From Helicobacter pylori (GTDB taxonomy: Bacteria > Campylobacterota > Campylobacteria > Campylobacterales > Helicobacteraceae), in NCBI GenBank assembly GCA_008032935.1, contig CP032039.1, positions 1,178,001 to 1,242,000 on the forward strand: 64,000 nt of DNA, written 5' to 3'. The notes under the pieces are model-generated. The model searched no databases. It had not been told where the DNA came from and saw nothing but the letters and a program-made list of their open reading frames with translations. Position numbers and translations under genes: made by a program. Positions 1 through 9,905 of this stretch are shown piece after piece; position 1 is the stretch's first letter; every line of letters begins with the position of its first letter.

Positions 1-1053
1 GGCTTTTTCATAGTGGTGCAAGTCTTTATAATTTTGCGTGTAATAATCGCCCCCTTCGCCAATACTCGTAACGCCAATGCCAATGGTTTGAGTGAATTTC
101 TTAGTGGTATAGCCTTGAAAATTACGGCGTAATTCCGCTTTTTGAAGGGCCAGATACAATTCATTATCGCTTTTAGCGAAATGATCCATGCCTATCATTT
201 GGTAATTGGCTTTTTCTAAAAAACTGATAAGAGATTCTAAAATCTCTAGTTTGTCTCTAGGGCTTGGCAATAGGGTTTCATCAATTTTACGCATCGTTTT
301 TTTCACCCAAGGCACATGCGCGTAATTGAACACCGCTAATCGGTCCGGATCCAATTTCAAAACCCATTCCAAAGTTTTTAAAAAACCCTCTTTAGTCTGA
401 TTGGGCAAGCCATAAATCAAATCAAAATTAATGGATTTGATGCCGTAATCTCTAGCGAGTTTTACGGATTCTTGAACCATTTCAAAAGGCTGGATCCTAT
501 GAATGGCTTTTTGGACTTCAAAATCAAAATCCTGAACCCCAAAACTCAAGCGGTTAAACCCCCTATCAAACAAGGTTTGCATGTGTTCTTTAGTGAAATG
601 CCTAGGATCAATCTCGCAACTCATTTCAATATCTTGACTGAAATTAGGGAAAACTTCTTGAATGCTTTGCGTGATCTCATCTAATTGAATGGGCGAAAAA
701 AAGGTCGGCGTGCCGCCTCCATAGTGGAATTGCGCCACTTCTCTGTTAGTGTCCATGGCATTTTTTAAAAGGGCGAGTTCTTTTTTAAGGTAGCTGATAT
801 AGCGGACTTTTTTCTCTTCTAAACTGGTGTAAATGACTGAACATGCGCAAAAATAACACGCACTCCTGCAAAAGGGCAAATGCGTATAAAGCGATAAGGG
901 CATGGGGTTTTTGAGGTTGTCATGGTTAAAAAACGCCGTTTTCAAGCTCTCTTCATTAAAATTTTCTTTAAACTCCACCGCTGTGGGGTAGCTGGTGTAT
1001 CGTGGGCCGGGCTTGGAATATTGCGAAAATTTTTCAAAATCAATGGTTTGCAT
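1..1053 (-). CDS. hemN: Oxygen-independent coproporphyrinogen III oxidase (HemN), 3' end cut by window
   Basis: Radical-SAM enzyme that decarboxylates coproporphyrinogen III to protoporphyrinogen IX without oxygen, a late step of haem synthesis in the cytoplasm. The first 351 codons are present; the C-terminal part lies beyond position 1. The N-terminal half carries the HemN cluster motif [10 protein letters not shown] (CX3CX2CXC, 4Fe-4S plus SAM), preceded by YTHLPFC and followed by HYGGGTPTF, which binds SAM. The ATG at 1053 lies inside the 3' end of the upstream gene (14-base overlap), which implies translational coupling. The reading frame is intact to the window edge. The identification is firm because the motif spacing is diagnostic of HemN rather than of HemW-type paralogues, which lack the fourth cysteine in this position. 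Confidence 0.95.
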   Translation of the reverse strand, partial: MQTIDFEKFSQYSKPGPRYTSYPTAVEFKENFNEESLKTAFFNHDNLKNPMPLSLYTHLPFCRSACYFCACSVIYTSLEEKKVRYISYLKKELALLKNAMDTNREVAQFHYGGGTPTFFSPIQLDEITQSIQEVFPNFSQDIEMSCEIDPRHFTKEHMQTLFDRGFNRLSFGVQDFDFEVQKAIHRIQPFEMVQESVKLARDYGIKSINFDLIYGLPNQTKEGFLKTLEWVLKLDPDRLAVFNYAHVPWVKKTMRKIDETLLPSPRDKLEILESLISFLEKANYQMIGMDHFAKSDNELYLALQKAELRRNFQGYTTKKFTQTIGIGVTSIGEGGDYYTQNYKDLHHYEKA

Positions 1054-1567
1054 TAAAAATTTTCCTCATCGCTATTGTCAAAATTTTCAAAATTATTCTC
1101 ATTAAAAGGGGCTGTTTGAATATGTTGTCAAAATTAAAAAATAAATTAGGGTGTTCTTTTTTGATTTGTTTGACAAAGTTTAAGGTGTTGATATTGGGCA
1201 AATTCCCGTCTTTTTGGCGTAAATTTTCCAATAATTGCAAAGAAACTTCGCGCACGTCTTCAAAATCAATCGGCGCTTGGGTGATAATATCCCTTTCTAA
1301 TTCCGCCCTAAGCCTGGCTTCAAAAGCCTTTCTGGCGTTTTCTGCCAAAAGAGAGATCACGTTATCTGGCACCAAAACGTAATTTTTATCTTCTTCATCA
1401 GAAATAAAGTAGGCTTCATTTTTTTTAAACGCCCCTTTTTCTAACTCTAAAAGCATTTCATTAGCACTGATTTTTTTGAGAAAGGCTCTGTTTTTTTGGG
1501 TGGTTAGGCTATGGATAAGTTTTTGTGATTTGGTTTTAGAAACTCGTTTTTTAGGTAATTTTTCCAC
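1040..1567 (-). CDS. Conserved protein of unknown function (DUF2603/UPF0763 type)
   Basis: A 175-residue soluble, charged protein with no signal peptide or membrane segment except a mildly hydrophobic C-terminal stretch ([14 protein letters not shown]). I recognise it as the epsilonproteobacterial UPF0763/DUF2603 family (HP0664 in strain 26695), whose function is not known. It starts at GTG 1567, supported by AAAAAGGAT about 7 bases upstream. It overlaps the start of hemN by 14 bases and follows aroC by 37 bases, so it is probably co-transcribed with both. Operon position alone does not show a role in haem synthesis, and none is claimed. Confidence 0.8.
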   Translation of the reverse strand: MEKLPKKRVSKTKSQKLIHSLTTQKNRAFLKKISANEMLLELEKGAFKKNEAYFISDEEDKNYVLVPDNVISLLAENARKAFEARLRAELERDIITQAPIDFEDVREVSLQLLENLRQKDGNLPNINTLNFVKQIKKEHPNLFFNFDNIFKQPLLMRIILKILTIAMRKIFNANH

Positions 1568-1604
1568 TTTATATCCTTTTTAAGCTGATTGTATCCAATT
1601 TCGT

Positions 1605-2701
1605 TTAATTCTCATTATAAATCGTTTTTAAATACTCTATTTTTGAAGTCAAATTGAGTAATACCATATCGGCCAACACCAATGAAAGCAAACTCTCGCA
1701 CACCACGCTCCCTCTAATCGCAATGCAAGGATCATGCCTGCCTTTTAACAAGCATTCGCATTCGTTATTGTTAATGTCTATGGTTTGTTGAGGTTGGAAA
1801 ATGCTTGGCGTGGGTTTGAAATGCACTCTAACAATAATTTCTTCCCCATTGCTCATGCCCCCTAAAACCCCACCACTATGATTGCTCAAAAACCCTTTTT
1901 GACTCATTAAATCGTTATACTCTGAGCCTTTTAGTAAAGAGCTTTCTACCCCCTTGCCTATTTCAACCGCTTTCACCCCGTTAAGCCCCATCATCGCTTC
2001 AGCGATTTTAGCGTCTAATTTAGCGTATAGCCCTTGACCTAAGCCAATGGGGAGCTTTTGATTGGTTTTTGCGCTCCTTGCCCTGATCAAAGCCACGCCC
2101 CCGATGCTATCGTGGTTTTTGATAGCGTTTTGAATGGCTGTTTTTTGCGCTTCTTCTTGTTCTTTGTCTAGGGCAAAAATCTCGCTTTTTAAAGCGTGAT
2201 TAAAATCATAATTTTTGGCTTCAATGCCCCCAATTTTAATAATCCCGCTTTCACAAACAATACCAATTTCTCTTAAAAGCATTTTAGCAAACGCCCCAGC
2301 AGCCACTCTTATAGCGCTCTCTCTAGCCGAGCTCCTCCCTCCACCCCTAAAATCCCTAATGCCGTATTTATGAAAATAAGTGAAATCCGCATGGCTAGGC
2401 CTGAAAAGGTTTTTAATGTTATCATAATCCTTGCTCCTAGCCCTTTGGTTGTGGATTAAAAACCCTATGGGCGTCCCTGTGCTAAAACCTTCAAAAACCC
2501 CGCTTGTTATTTCCACCTTATCGTCTTCTTTTCGTGGCGTAATGAAAATGTTCCTCCCCCCTTGGCGGCGCTTCATTTCATTTTCTAATAATTCATAGTC
2601 TATTTTAATCCCGCTAGGCATGCCGTCTAATACCCCCCTATCATATCCCCATGCGATTCCCCAAAGGTCGTGAGCCTTAAAAAACGCCCCAAAGTGTTCA
2701 T
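1605..2701 (-). CDS. aroC: Chorismate synthase, apparent frameshift near the N-terminus
   Basis: Converts 5-enolpyruvylshikimate-3-phosphate to chorismate, the last step of the shikimate pathway (FMN-dependent). The start is ATG 2701, whose TGA overlap with rnc (ATGA) implies coupling. The first 21 codons include the family signature GESHGD. The frame then breaks at a run of six C (2633-2638, G on the coding strand) and reaches TAG at 2629-2627. One more G would give a 365-residue protein, the usual H. pylori AroC length. Downstream residues [11 protein letters not shown] (flavin/substrate loop) and the C-terminus are intact. Without the repair the longest product would start at ATG 2621 and lack the catalytic His of the signature. 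Because the gene is normally essential, a base-calling deletion is the likeliest explanation. Confidence 0.93.
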
Positions 2702-3420
2702 TTGGCTTCCTTCAGTTTTTGAAGCGCATAATAAGCGCATTGCTGTTCGGCTTCTTTTTTGCTTTTGCCTTTAGCGGTCGCATACATTTTATCTTGAATG
2801 TATAGAGCCATTTCAAATTCTTTATGGTGATCGGGGCCTTTTTCTTTGAGTAATTGGTAAGTGGGGATCACGCAAAATTGCGCTTGGGTTAATTCCTGTA
2901 AGGCGGTTTTATAGTCCATAAACAAATGCTCCAGATCCAAACGCTTGTAAGCGCGATTGAGTAAATTCTGTATGATCTTACGCACCTTAGCTAACCCTGC
3001 TTCTAAATACACCCCGGCCATTAAAGCCTCAAAAGCGCTTGATAAAATAGAGGGTTTTTCTCTCCCATTAGAAATTTCTTCAGAAGAAGAAACGCGCAAA
3101 TAATCTTGTAAAGCAATCGCTTTCGCTAATTTCGTAAAACCATGCGTGCTCACAATAGAAGCCCTTAATTTAGAGAGTTTCCCCTCATCATATTGATAGA
3201 ATTTATGGTATAGCAACTCCCCTATCACCAAACCCAACACCGCATCGCCTAAAAATTCCAAGCGTTCATTGTTTAAAGCGAGCTTGCATGATTTATGCGT
3301 TAAGGCTTGCTCCAATAAACGCTTGTCTTTAAAAGAATACCCTAAAGCTTTTTCTAGCGTTGTATAAGGGTTATTAGGCGTTACATAAGGGCTGTTTTGA
3401 GAGCGTTTGTTTTTCATCAT
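2698..3420 (-). CDS. rnc: Ribonuclease III
   Basis: Cleaves double-stranded RNA during rRNA maturation and sRNA/antisense-mediated decay. About 240 residues: an N-terminal nuclease domain with the signature [11 protein letters not shown] (catalytic Glu and Asp, about residues 53-63) and a second acidic site around [13 protein letters not shown], then a C-terminal double-stranded-RNA-binding domain (from about [11 protein letters not shown] to [11 protein letters not shown]). Two adjacent ATGs (3420 and 3417) are possible starts; AAAGGGAAAA lies just upstream and slightly favours the second. It is followed directly by aroC (ATGA overlap) and preceded by rnhA, so two RNA-processing nucleases sit side by side. 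Confidence 0.96.
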   Translation of the reverse strand: MMKNKRSQNSPYVTPNNPYTTLEKALGYSFKDKRLLEQALTHKSCKLALNNERLEFLGDAVLGLVIGELLYHKFYQYDEGKLSKLRASIVSTHGFTKLAKAIALQDYLRVSSSEEISNGREKPSILSSAFEALMAGVYLEAGLAKVRKIIQNLLNRAYKRLDLEHLFMDYKTALQELTQAQFCVIPTYQLLKEKGPDHHKEFEMALYIQDKMYATAKGKSKKEAEQQCAYYALQKLKEAK

Positions 3421-3428
3421 TTTTCCCT

Positions 3429-3860
3429 TTAAATGGTCGTTTTAGTGCGTTTTTGCGCCTCTAATTTAGCGAGGCTATCGCATCGCTCATTCTCGGCATG
3501 CCCATTATGCCCCTTGATCCAAACCGCCACAATCAAATGCCCTTTAGAGACTTTTAAAAATTCTTTCCATAAATCCACATTTTTAACTTTAGCAAAATTC
3601 TTTTTTTGCCAGTTAATCAGCCACACATTGATCGCTTGGCACACGTATTGCGAATCGCTATAAAGCGTGATATGGCATGGGCGTTTCAAAATTTTTAAGG
3701 CTTCATTGAGCGCTCTTAATTCCATGCGGTTATTCGTGGTGAAATTTTCGCCCCCACTGATGGTTTTTTCTTTATCTTTATAGCGTAAAATCGCCGCATA
3801 ACCGCCTGGCCCGGGATTACCTAAAGAAGAGCCATCGCAAAAAATTTCAATTTCTTGCAT
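3429..3860 (-). CDS. rnhA: Ribonuclease HI
   Basis: Degrades the RNA strand of RNA-DNA hybrids (R-loops, Okazaki primers). 143 residues, the normal bacterial RNase HI length. Catalytic carboxylates are visible in order: Asp in FCDGSSLGNPG, Glu in NNRMELRAL, Asp in LYSDSQYV, and the final His/Asp region in GHNGHAENERCD. The start at ATG 3860 lies inside the end of the upstream LapB-like gene (14-base overlap); rnc begins 9 bases after the stop. Confidence 0.96.
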   Translation of the reverse strand: MQEIEIFCDGSSLGNPGPGGYAAILRYKDKEKTISGGENFTTNNRMELRALNEALKILKRPCHITLYSDSQYVCQAINVWLINWQKKNFAKVKNVDLWKEFLKVSKGHLIVAVWIKGHNGHAENERCDSLAKLEAQKRTKTTI

Positions 3861-4863
3861 TCAATCCACCCCCATAGCTTTCTTTAGAAATTTTAAGCAC
3901 CACATCCATAAACGCTAACTGGTAACACACAGGACACCTATGGCTTTCAAAAGGAAAGATTTGTTTGCAATGCTTGCAGCGGTATTCAAAAGTCAGACTC
4001 GCTTTCATAGGGCTATTTAATAGAGCGCGTAAAACCTCTAATTCAAAAACTTGGCAAGGTTTGTTGTCCAAAAGCAGCCCTTGAGATCGCGCGATGTCTT
4101 GCAAAAGGGCATGTTTTTCTAAAATAAAAGCAGGGATATTCATATCCCATAAAAGATCGATCACATTTTCTAGCCGTTTAGTTGCATCAATTTCTTGCCA
4201 AAAAAGCTTTTCATCATGCGATTTTAAGTGATTTAGAGCGATTTTTTTCAAATCTAACGACGCTTTTGAAACATGCAAGATTTTAGCCGCATCTTCCTTA
4301 TTCTCTATTAAATGCATGAGATAAAGGTAATTTTTAATCGTTTCAATTTCAACCACTTCTAATTCTTCCAAACATTCCAAAGTCTCTAAAGCCTTTGAAT
4401 AATCTTTTTCTAATTCATACGCATGCAAAAGTTTCAACAACGCTTCCACATTCCTTGGGGAAAAGCGCAAAATTTCTTTCACGGTGTCTTTTGTTTTTTG
4501 CAAATACCCCACACTAAAATAATTTTCAGCTAATAAATCTAAAACAGCGATTTTTTCTTCATCTTTTAAGGAGCGATTCAAAAGCCCTTTTAAGATTTCA
4601 ATGCTCATTTCCACATCCGCTTTAGAATACGCTCTGGCTAAAAACATCAAACTAGAAATTTTAGCATGCTTTAAAAGCTCGCCCAAATTCTCACTGCTCG
4701 CATAGGCGTTTTGATTTTGGGCGAATTTTTGCAAAAATTTTTTGTTTCTCTTTTGGGTGAAATACGCTCTAGCCTGTTCTAATAAAATGACAAGAGCGAT
4801 AATGAAAGTGAATAAAGCAATAGAAAATAAAGAATCTTTATAGAGGAAATTGAAGTGTTGCAC
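3847..4863 (-). CDS. Membrane-anchored TPR protein with zinc ribbon, LapB-like architecture
   Basis: 338 residues: an N-terminal membrane anchor (about residues 12-30, SIALFTFIIALVILLEQA), a long helical region with TPR-like repeats (for example VEALLKLLHAYELEKDYSKALE), and a C-terminal rubredoxin-like zinc ribbon CKHC...CPVC (about residues 307-325). This order (anchor, TPRs, metal-binding ribbon) is the architecture of LapB/YciM, which in E. coli controls lipopolysaccharide synthesis by targeting LpxC. Assignment to LapB function is my inference from domain order; sequence similarity could not be computed. It sits between a SurA-like chaperone and rnhA in the long minus-strand array. HP0660 equivalent. 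Confidence 0.65.
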   Translation of the reverse strand: MQHFNFLYKDSLFSIALFTFIIALVILLEQARAYFTQKRNKKFLQKFAQNQNAYASSENLGELLKHAKISSLMFLARAYSKADVEMSIEILKGLLNRSLKDEEKIAVLDLLAENYFSVGYLQKTKDTVKEILRFSPRNVEALLKLLHAYELEKDYSKALETLECLEELEVVEIETIKNYLYLMHLIENKEDAAKILHVSKASLDLKKIALNHLKSHDEKLFWQEIDATKRLENVIDLLWDMNIPAFILEKHALLQDIARSQGLLLDNKPCQVFELEVLRALLNSPMKASLTFEYRCKHCKQIFPFESHRCPVCYQLAFMDVVLKISKESYGGGLNARN

Positions 4864-4873
4864 AATCTAAAAA

Positions 4874-6117
4874 TCACTCTCTAATCATCACAATCCTAGA
4901 CTTAACGCGCAATTTTTCAAAATGCTCTTCTAAAATCTTATCTTTAGATTCTTCCACTAATTTCTGGGCGATGAATTGCTTGGCTTGACTGAAGCTCACT
5001 TCGTTTTTACCTTTTTTTTCCTTGATATAAAAGGTGATAAACTGCCCCCCACCCCCATTCATAACGGGCGTAAAAGAGCCTTGCTCATGCGAAATAAAGA
5101 CTTGGGCGATTTGAGGGTTTAGGGTTTTCATCTCTATTTTTTCATTAGCCTTACTCACCCCTGGAATTTCCAAATTAGGATCTGCCATAGCCCTTTCTAA
5201 ATCTTCTTGATTGGTGGAAGTGTAGCGCACGGTTTCTATTTCTGTGGGGATACTGAATTGCTCCTTGTGTTTGTTGTAATATTCGCGCATTTTGGTTTCA
5301 GAGCTGGTATCCACATTGGTGAGTAAGATATTACGCAACAATTCTTGCATTTCTAAATGCTCCTTAAGCTGATCTCTATAGAGTTTATAATGCCCCTCAG
5401 CCATAAGCATCTGTTTGAAATGGTCTAAATCCATGCCTTGTTGTTGCGCCATCATCGCCATTTCTTGGTCTAATTTGTCGTCATCTACATGGATTTTTAA
5501 GCGTTCAATTTCTTGGTTTTTAATGCGCTCCGCAATCAAACGATCCCTGGCTTGAGCTTTGCTCACTTTAGATTTTTTTTGCTCTTCTTGGATTTGATAC
5601 AGCGTGATAGGCGAGCCATTAACAAGCAATGAAATGCCCCCTACGACCTTATCTTCAAGGGTGTTGTTGGTAGCGTTATTAGGATTACCAAAAATGGAAT
5701 TGAATTGAGAGCTAGGGCTTGTCCCCTTATTTTTTTCAAGAGTTTGAGAGGTTGTCTCTTTTTCTTCAAGTTTTGGTGCATTATTTTGAACGCCTTGATT
5801 TTGCGTGCCTTGATTTTGCATGCCTTTAGCGCTCTCTTTGATTTTAGGAGGCGTTATTTTTTGAGTGGGATTTTTGGAATCCCCATGATGGACTTCTGCC
5901 CTGGGCTTTCTTTTGGCTTTTATTTCTTTCTTTTCTTCGGTGTTTTTCTTTTCTTCTTTATTTTTCAGTTCTTTATTCTTTAACTCTTGGCGGATTTTTT
6001 ATCCAAAGAAGATTCTCGTTTCTTCCCTTCTAAGGCTTCTACTTTAGATTCAGGCTCTGCATAAACGATCCCAAAAAACAACAGAGCCTTCAAAACATAA
6101 GAAAAAATTTTCCTCAT
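4874..6117 (-). CDS. SurA-like periplasmic chaperone/PPIase-related protein, apparent frameshift
   Basis: Starts at ATG 6117 (TGATG overlap with the gatB stop) with a signal peptide ([20 protein letters not shown], cleavage before EPES). A very charged linker follows, then a glutamine/asparagine-rich stretch, a SurA-type N-terminal helical domain (VNGSPITLYQIQEEQ through EHLEMQELLRNILL) and a C-terminal region with parvulin-like features (about SFTPVMNGGGGQFITFYI). The frame is broken at a T6 run (5995-6000, A on the coding strand): six A leads to a stop after DKKSAKS, whereas seven A continues DKKIRQELKN into the rest, giving 414 residues. HP0659 equivalent. Its location four genes after bamA suggests a role in outer-membrane protein folding (inference). 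The catalytic PPIase fold is divergent and may be inactive. Confidence 0.75.
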
Positions 6118-7544
6118 CAATCCAATTTCTCTTTCAAAATAGCATTCACCACGCTAGGATTAGCGCCTTTTAGATTTTTCATCGCTTGCCCTACAAAAAA
6201 CCCAAAAAGCTTGTCCTTACCGCTTTTGTATTCAAGCACCTTGTCAGCGTTGTTTTTAAGTACCTCTTCTATAACTTTAACAATCGCTTCTGTGTCATTG
6301 ACTTGAGATAGGCCCATTTGTTCAATGAGCGCATCCACATCGCCCCCATGCTCTTCTAAAAGCTTGTCTAACACGTCTTTAGCACTCTTGCCCGAAATCT
6401 TGCCCTCATCAATGCGTTTGGCTAAAGCGCCTAGCGCATGAGCGCTAACCCCGCAATTTTCTAAAGTGGTTTCGGCCTTCAAGCGCCCTAATAATTCCAC
6501 GCAAAGCCATGTTACGCTCGTTTTAGCCTTAACCCCAAGATGGAGCATGCTTTCAAAATACTCCGCCAATAAAGGATCGCTCACCAATAAATTCGCATCG
6601 TCTTCTTTAAGGTTAAAATCTTTCATGTAGCGGATTTTTTTCGTGCCAGGCAACTCATTGATCTTTTGAGATTCTTTTAAAAGCTTTTCATCAATAAAAA
6701 CAGGATACAAATCCGGATCTTTAAAATAGCGGTAATCCGCTGACTCTTCTTTATTGCGCATAGAAAGGGTGATCCCTTTGGCGGTGTCAAAAAGGCGCGT
6801 TTCTTGAACCACCTCTTCACTATAACGCCCGCTTTCCCACGCCGCGCTTTGGCGCTCTATTTCGTATTCAATCGCTTTAGCAATGAATCTAAAGCTATTT
6901 AAATTTTTAATCTCCACCCTCGTGTAAAGCTTTTCATCGCCTTTGGGTCTAATGGACACGTTCGCATCGCACCTGAAATTCCCCTCTTGCATGTTCGCAT
7001 CAGAAATCCCTATAAAACGCACGATAGCATGGAGCTTTTTCAAATACGCTATGGCTTCTTCACTATTTCGCATGTCCGGCTTACTGACAATTTCTAATAA
7101 AGGGGTGCAAGCGCGGTTCAAATCCACCAAAGAATAGCTGCCCTCATGGATATTTTTACCGGCGTCTTCTTCCATGTGGGCTCTTTCAATACGCACGATT
7201 TTTGCGCCCTCTTTGGTGTCAATCTCTAATTTCCCATCGCTCACAATGGGGACTTCAAACTGCGAAATTTGATAAGCCTTAGGCAAATCAGGGTAAAAAT
7301 AATTTTTCCTCGCAAAAAGGGAATGCTGGTTGATATTGGCTTCAATGGCTGTGCCTAATTGGATGGCTTTTTTAACCACTTCTTTATTCAATACCGGCAA
7401 AGCTCCCGGTAAGCCCAAACACACAGGGCAGGTGTTAGAATTGGGGGTTTCTCCAAAGCTTGTAGAGCAAGAGCAAAAGATTTTGGTTTTGGTGTTGAGT
7501 TGGACATGGACTTCTAGCCCGATTACAGCTTCAAATGGCATCAT
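6117..7544 (-). CDS. gatB: Asp-tRNA(Asn)/Glu-tRNA(Gln) amidotransferase subunit B
   Basis: Subunit B of the GatCAB complex, which amidates misacylated Glu-tRNA(Gln) and Asp-tRNA(Asn). 475 residues, usual length. The GatB signatures are visible: [16 protein letters not shown] at the N-terminus, the zinc cysteines in CSCSTSF...NTCPVCLG, and the conserved [18 protein letters not shown]. The C-terminal GatB/Yqey tRNA-binding domain ends in [17 protein letters not shown]. Two adjacent ATGs (7544, 7541) begin the gene, the first overlapping the preceding stop by 4 bases. The window also carries gltX2, the synthetase thought to supply its Glu-tRNA(Gln) substrate. Confidence 0.97.
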   Translation of the reverse strand: MMPFEAVIGLEVHVQLNTKTKIFCSCSTSFGETPNSNTCPVCLGLPGALPVLNKEVVKKAIQLGTAIEANINQHSLFARKNYFYPDLPKAYQISQFEVPIVSDGKLEIDTKEGAKIVRIERAHMEEDAGKNIHEGSYSLVDLNRACTPLLEIVSKPDMRNSEEAIAYLKKLHAIVRFIGISDANMQEGNFRCDANVSIRPKGDEKLYTRVEIKNLNSFRFIAKAIEYEIERQSAAWESGRYSEEVVQETRLFDTAKGITLSMRNKEESADYRYFKDPDLYPVFIDEKLLKESQKINELPGTKKIRYMKDFNLKEDDANLLVSDPLLAEYFESMLHLGVKAKTSVTWLCVELLGRLKAETTLENCGVSAHALGALAKRIDEGKISGKSAKDVLDKLLEEHGGDVDALIEQMGLSQVNDTEAIVKVIEEVLKNNADKVLEYKSGKDKLFGFFVGQAMKNLKGANPSVVNAILKEKLD

Positions 7545-8838
7545 TTGTCCTTCTTTTTATTGCTCACGATGGCAAAAGTCAAGTCGTTGATTTCGGTATG
7601 GGCTTTAATGAAATCATTGATTTCTTTCAAACTCATTTTTTGGATTTGATCCAAGAGTGTTTGGTTGAAATTTAAAGGCAAACCTAAATAAAAATAATTG
7701 TAAGTGGTGTTCAAGCGGCTAGAGATCGTTTCATTCCTTAAAGGCTCAGAGCCTAGTAAAAACTTTTTAGCGTCGTCTAATTCTTGTTGCGTCATGCCTT
7801 TTTCTATAAATTCCTTAACGATTTTTTTAACTAAGGCAACGCTTTTAGCTTGAGTGCTGAGTTTGGTTTGCAAATACCCGCTCGCAAAATGCGCCACTTT
7901 AGAAAAATTAGAGCGGATATACACGCTATAAGCCAAGCCCTCTTGAACCCTGATTTTTTCCATCAAACGAGAGCCAAACCCCCCACCAAGCACAAACATC
8001 ATGACTTTAGATTTCGCTAAATCCTGTTTTAAATCCTTGATTTTAAAGGGCGCGCCAAAATACACGAAAGCCTGTTCAGTGTCTTTATAGAGGATTTTTT
8101 CGCTCTTTTGATCGCTCGTTTCAAAATAAGGCTCTTCATACGCTTTACCTTGTGGCAAGAAATTAAGAGCGTTATCTAAACGCTTAATGGTTTGATCGAT
8201 TTTCAAATCGCCCCCAAGCACCACCACGAGCTTATTGAGTTCAAAGACCTTAGCAAATTGCTGTTTCAAATCCTCTAGCTTGATTTTTTGGAGGCTCTCT
8301 TTAGTGCCTAAGGCTGCGTTAGCTAAAGGGGTGTTAGCAAAAAGTTCTTGTTTTAAAGTCAATTTAGCCAAATAATCAAAATCGCTTTCTTTTTGTAAAA
8401 GCGCGGCCAACATTTGGGTTTTGACTTTTTCTAAAGCGTTTTGCGTGAAGTTAGGGGATTTTAAAAGCTCTTTTAAACGCGTTATGGCTTCATCTTCGTA
8501 TTCTTTTAAAAATTCTAAAGTGATTTGCAAATCTTCTGTGCTGGTATCCACATTCAAACTGATCGCTTTTTGCTCTAAAAGTTGCGCAAACCCAACCGCA
8601 CCAAGCTCTTTAGTGCCTTCGTTTAAAACTTGTGCGAATAATTTCGCCAAACCCAACTGGTTTTTATCGCTTAAGCTCCCGCCCCCCCTAAAGGCTAAAT
8701 GGATAAACCCCATAGGCAACAAATGGTTTTCTTCATAAATCACAGGGACTTTAGCTTGATTGATTTCTTGGTGTGTCAAAGCACTCGCTTGTAACCCCAT
8801 AAAAACTCCTAATAATAAAATGATTAAAATTTTTTCAT
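7541..8838 (-). CDS. ymxG: M16-family peptidase-like protein lacking the zinc motif, apparent frameshift in signal peptide
   Basis: Insulinase/M16-like exported protein, 432 residues once the frame is restored. The position of the catalytic HXXEH motif reads [13 protein letters not shown], with no His-Glu-His, so this is probably the non-catalytic partner type. The C-terminal M16 motif [19 protein letters not shown], which carries the Arg/Tyr pair typical of such partners, is intact. ATG 8838 begins a signal peptide ([20 protein letters not shown]) but a T6 run at 8830-8835 (A on the coding strand, seven expected) shifts it into TAA. ATG 8798-8800 would then be the first in-frame start and would truncate the signal peptide. 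HP0657 equivalent. A 4-base overlap with gatB follows. Confidence 0.85.
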
Positions 8839-8843
8839 GCTCT

Positions 8844-9904
8844 TTATACCTTTGCTTTAGCCGGATAACGCTTTAAGATTTCATAGGCGGTGTTTCGTTT
8901 AGCCGCCACGCTCCCAATGTCTTCAATAAGCTCTATCATTCCCGCTTCATTCATGCAAAAACTCGTTCCGGCCGCTTTCACTACATTTTCTTCCATCATC
9001 ACACTCCCTAAATCATTCGCTCCAAACAATAAAGCTAACTGCCCTATCATAGAGCCTTGAGTAACCCATGAGCTTTGTATGTTTTGAATGTTATCCAAAA
9101 AATCCTACTGCATGCCAAATAGCGTAAATACCGATTGGAACTCGCTTTTTTAATGCTAGGGATTTCTTCTTTTAATGGGGTGTTGTTGGGCTGAAAACTC
9201 CATAAAATAAAAGCCCTAAAGCCGCCGGTTTCATCTTGCAAATCGCGCACCCTTTGTAAATGCTCCACCACATCTTCTTCATTATCCACGCTCCCAAACA
9301 TCATGGTAGCCGTGCTTTTAATCCCGCAAAGATGGGCCATTCTATGCACTTCAATCCAGCGATCACTGCTCAATTTTTTAGGAGCGATCACATCGCGCAC
9401 CCTATCGCTTAATATTTCTGCTCCCGCTCCTGGAATGGAGCTTAAACCGGCGTTTTTCAACCTTTCTAAAACTTCTTTTAAAGACAATTTAGAGATTTTA
9501 GAAATGTAATCAATTTCAACCGCGCTAAAACCATGAATGGTAATGGTGGGGAATTTTTGAGCGATATGGCTGACTAAATTTTCATAATAGTCTATTTTGA
9601 GCTGCGGGTGCACCCCCCCTTGAAAAAGGATCTGCGTGCCGCCAATGGCCAGTAATTCTTCAATCTTTTGATCAATTTCTTCATAGCTCAACACATAGGC
9701 GTCTTTTTCTTTCAGGGTGCGTTTGAACGCGCAAAACTTGCAATCCACAAAACAAATATTGGTGTAATTGATATTCCTATCCACAATAAAAGTCGTCAAG
9801 TTTTCAGGGTGCAAGCGCTGCTTGATTTCTAAAGCTTTTTGCCCTAATTCTTTCAAGGGCGCGTTTTTCATTAGATCTAAAATTTCTTCTCTGTTAATGC
9901 GCAT
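8844..9904 (-). CDS. mqnC: Cyclic dehypoxanthinyl futalosine synthase, apparent frameshift
   Basis: Radical-SAM enzyme of the futalosine route to menaquinone. It starts at ATG 9904 (MRINREEIL), two bases after the bamA stop. The cluster motif is CFVDCKFCAF (CX3CX2C), followed by the glycine-rich ILFQGGVHPQL and SSIPGAGAEIL. The frame breaks at a run of six A (9097-9102, T on the coding strand): seven T would read CSRIFLDNIQNIQ straight into the downstream part (WVTQGSMIGQLALLFGAND...), giving 353 residues. Both fragments are typical MqnC sequence. The companion mqnE lies two genes upstream in the same orientation. HP0656 equivalent. Confidence 0.92.
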
Positions 9905-9905
9905 T

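Noticed and set aside
1002..1382. Plus-strand open frame opposite hemN and the unknown gene
   Set aside because: It lies antisense to well-supported genes, has no ribosome-binding site and no recognisable domain.
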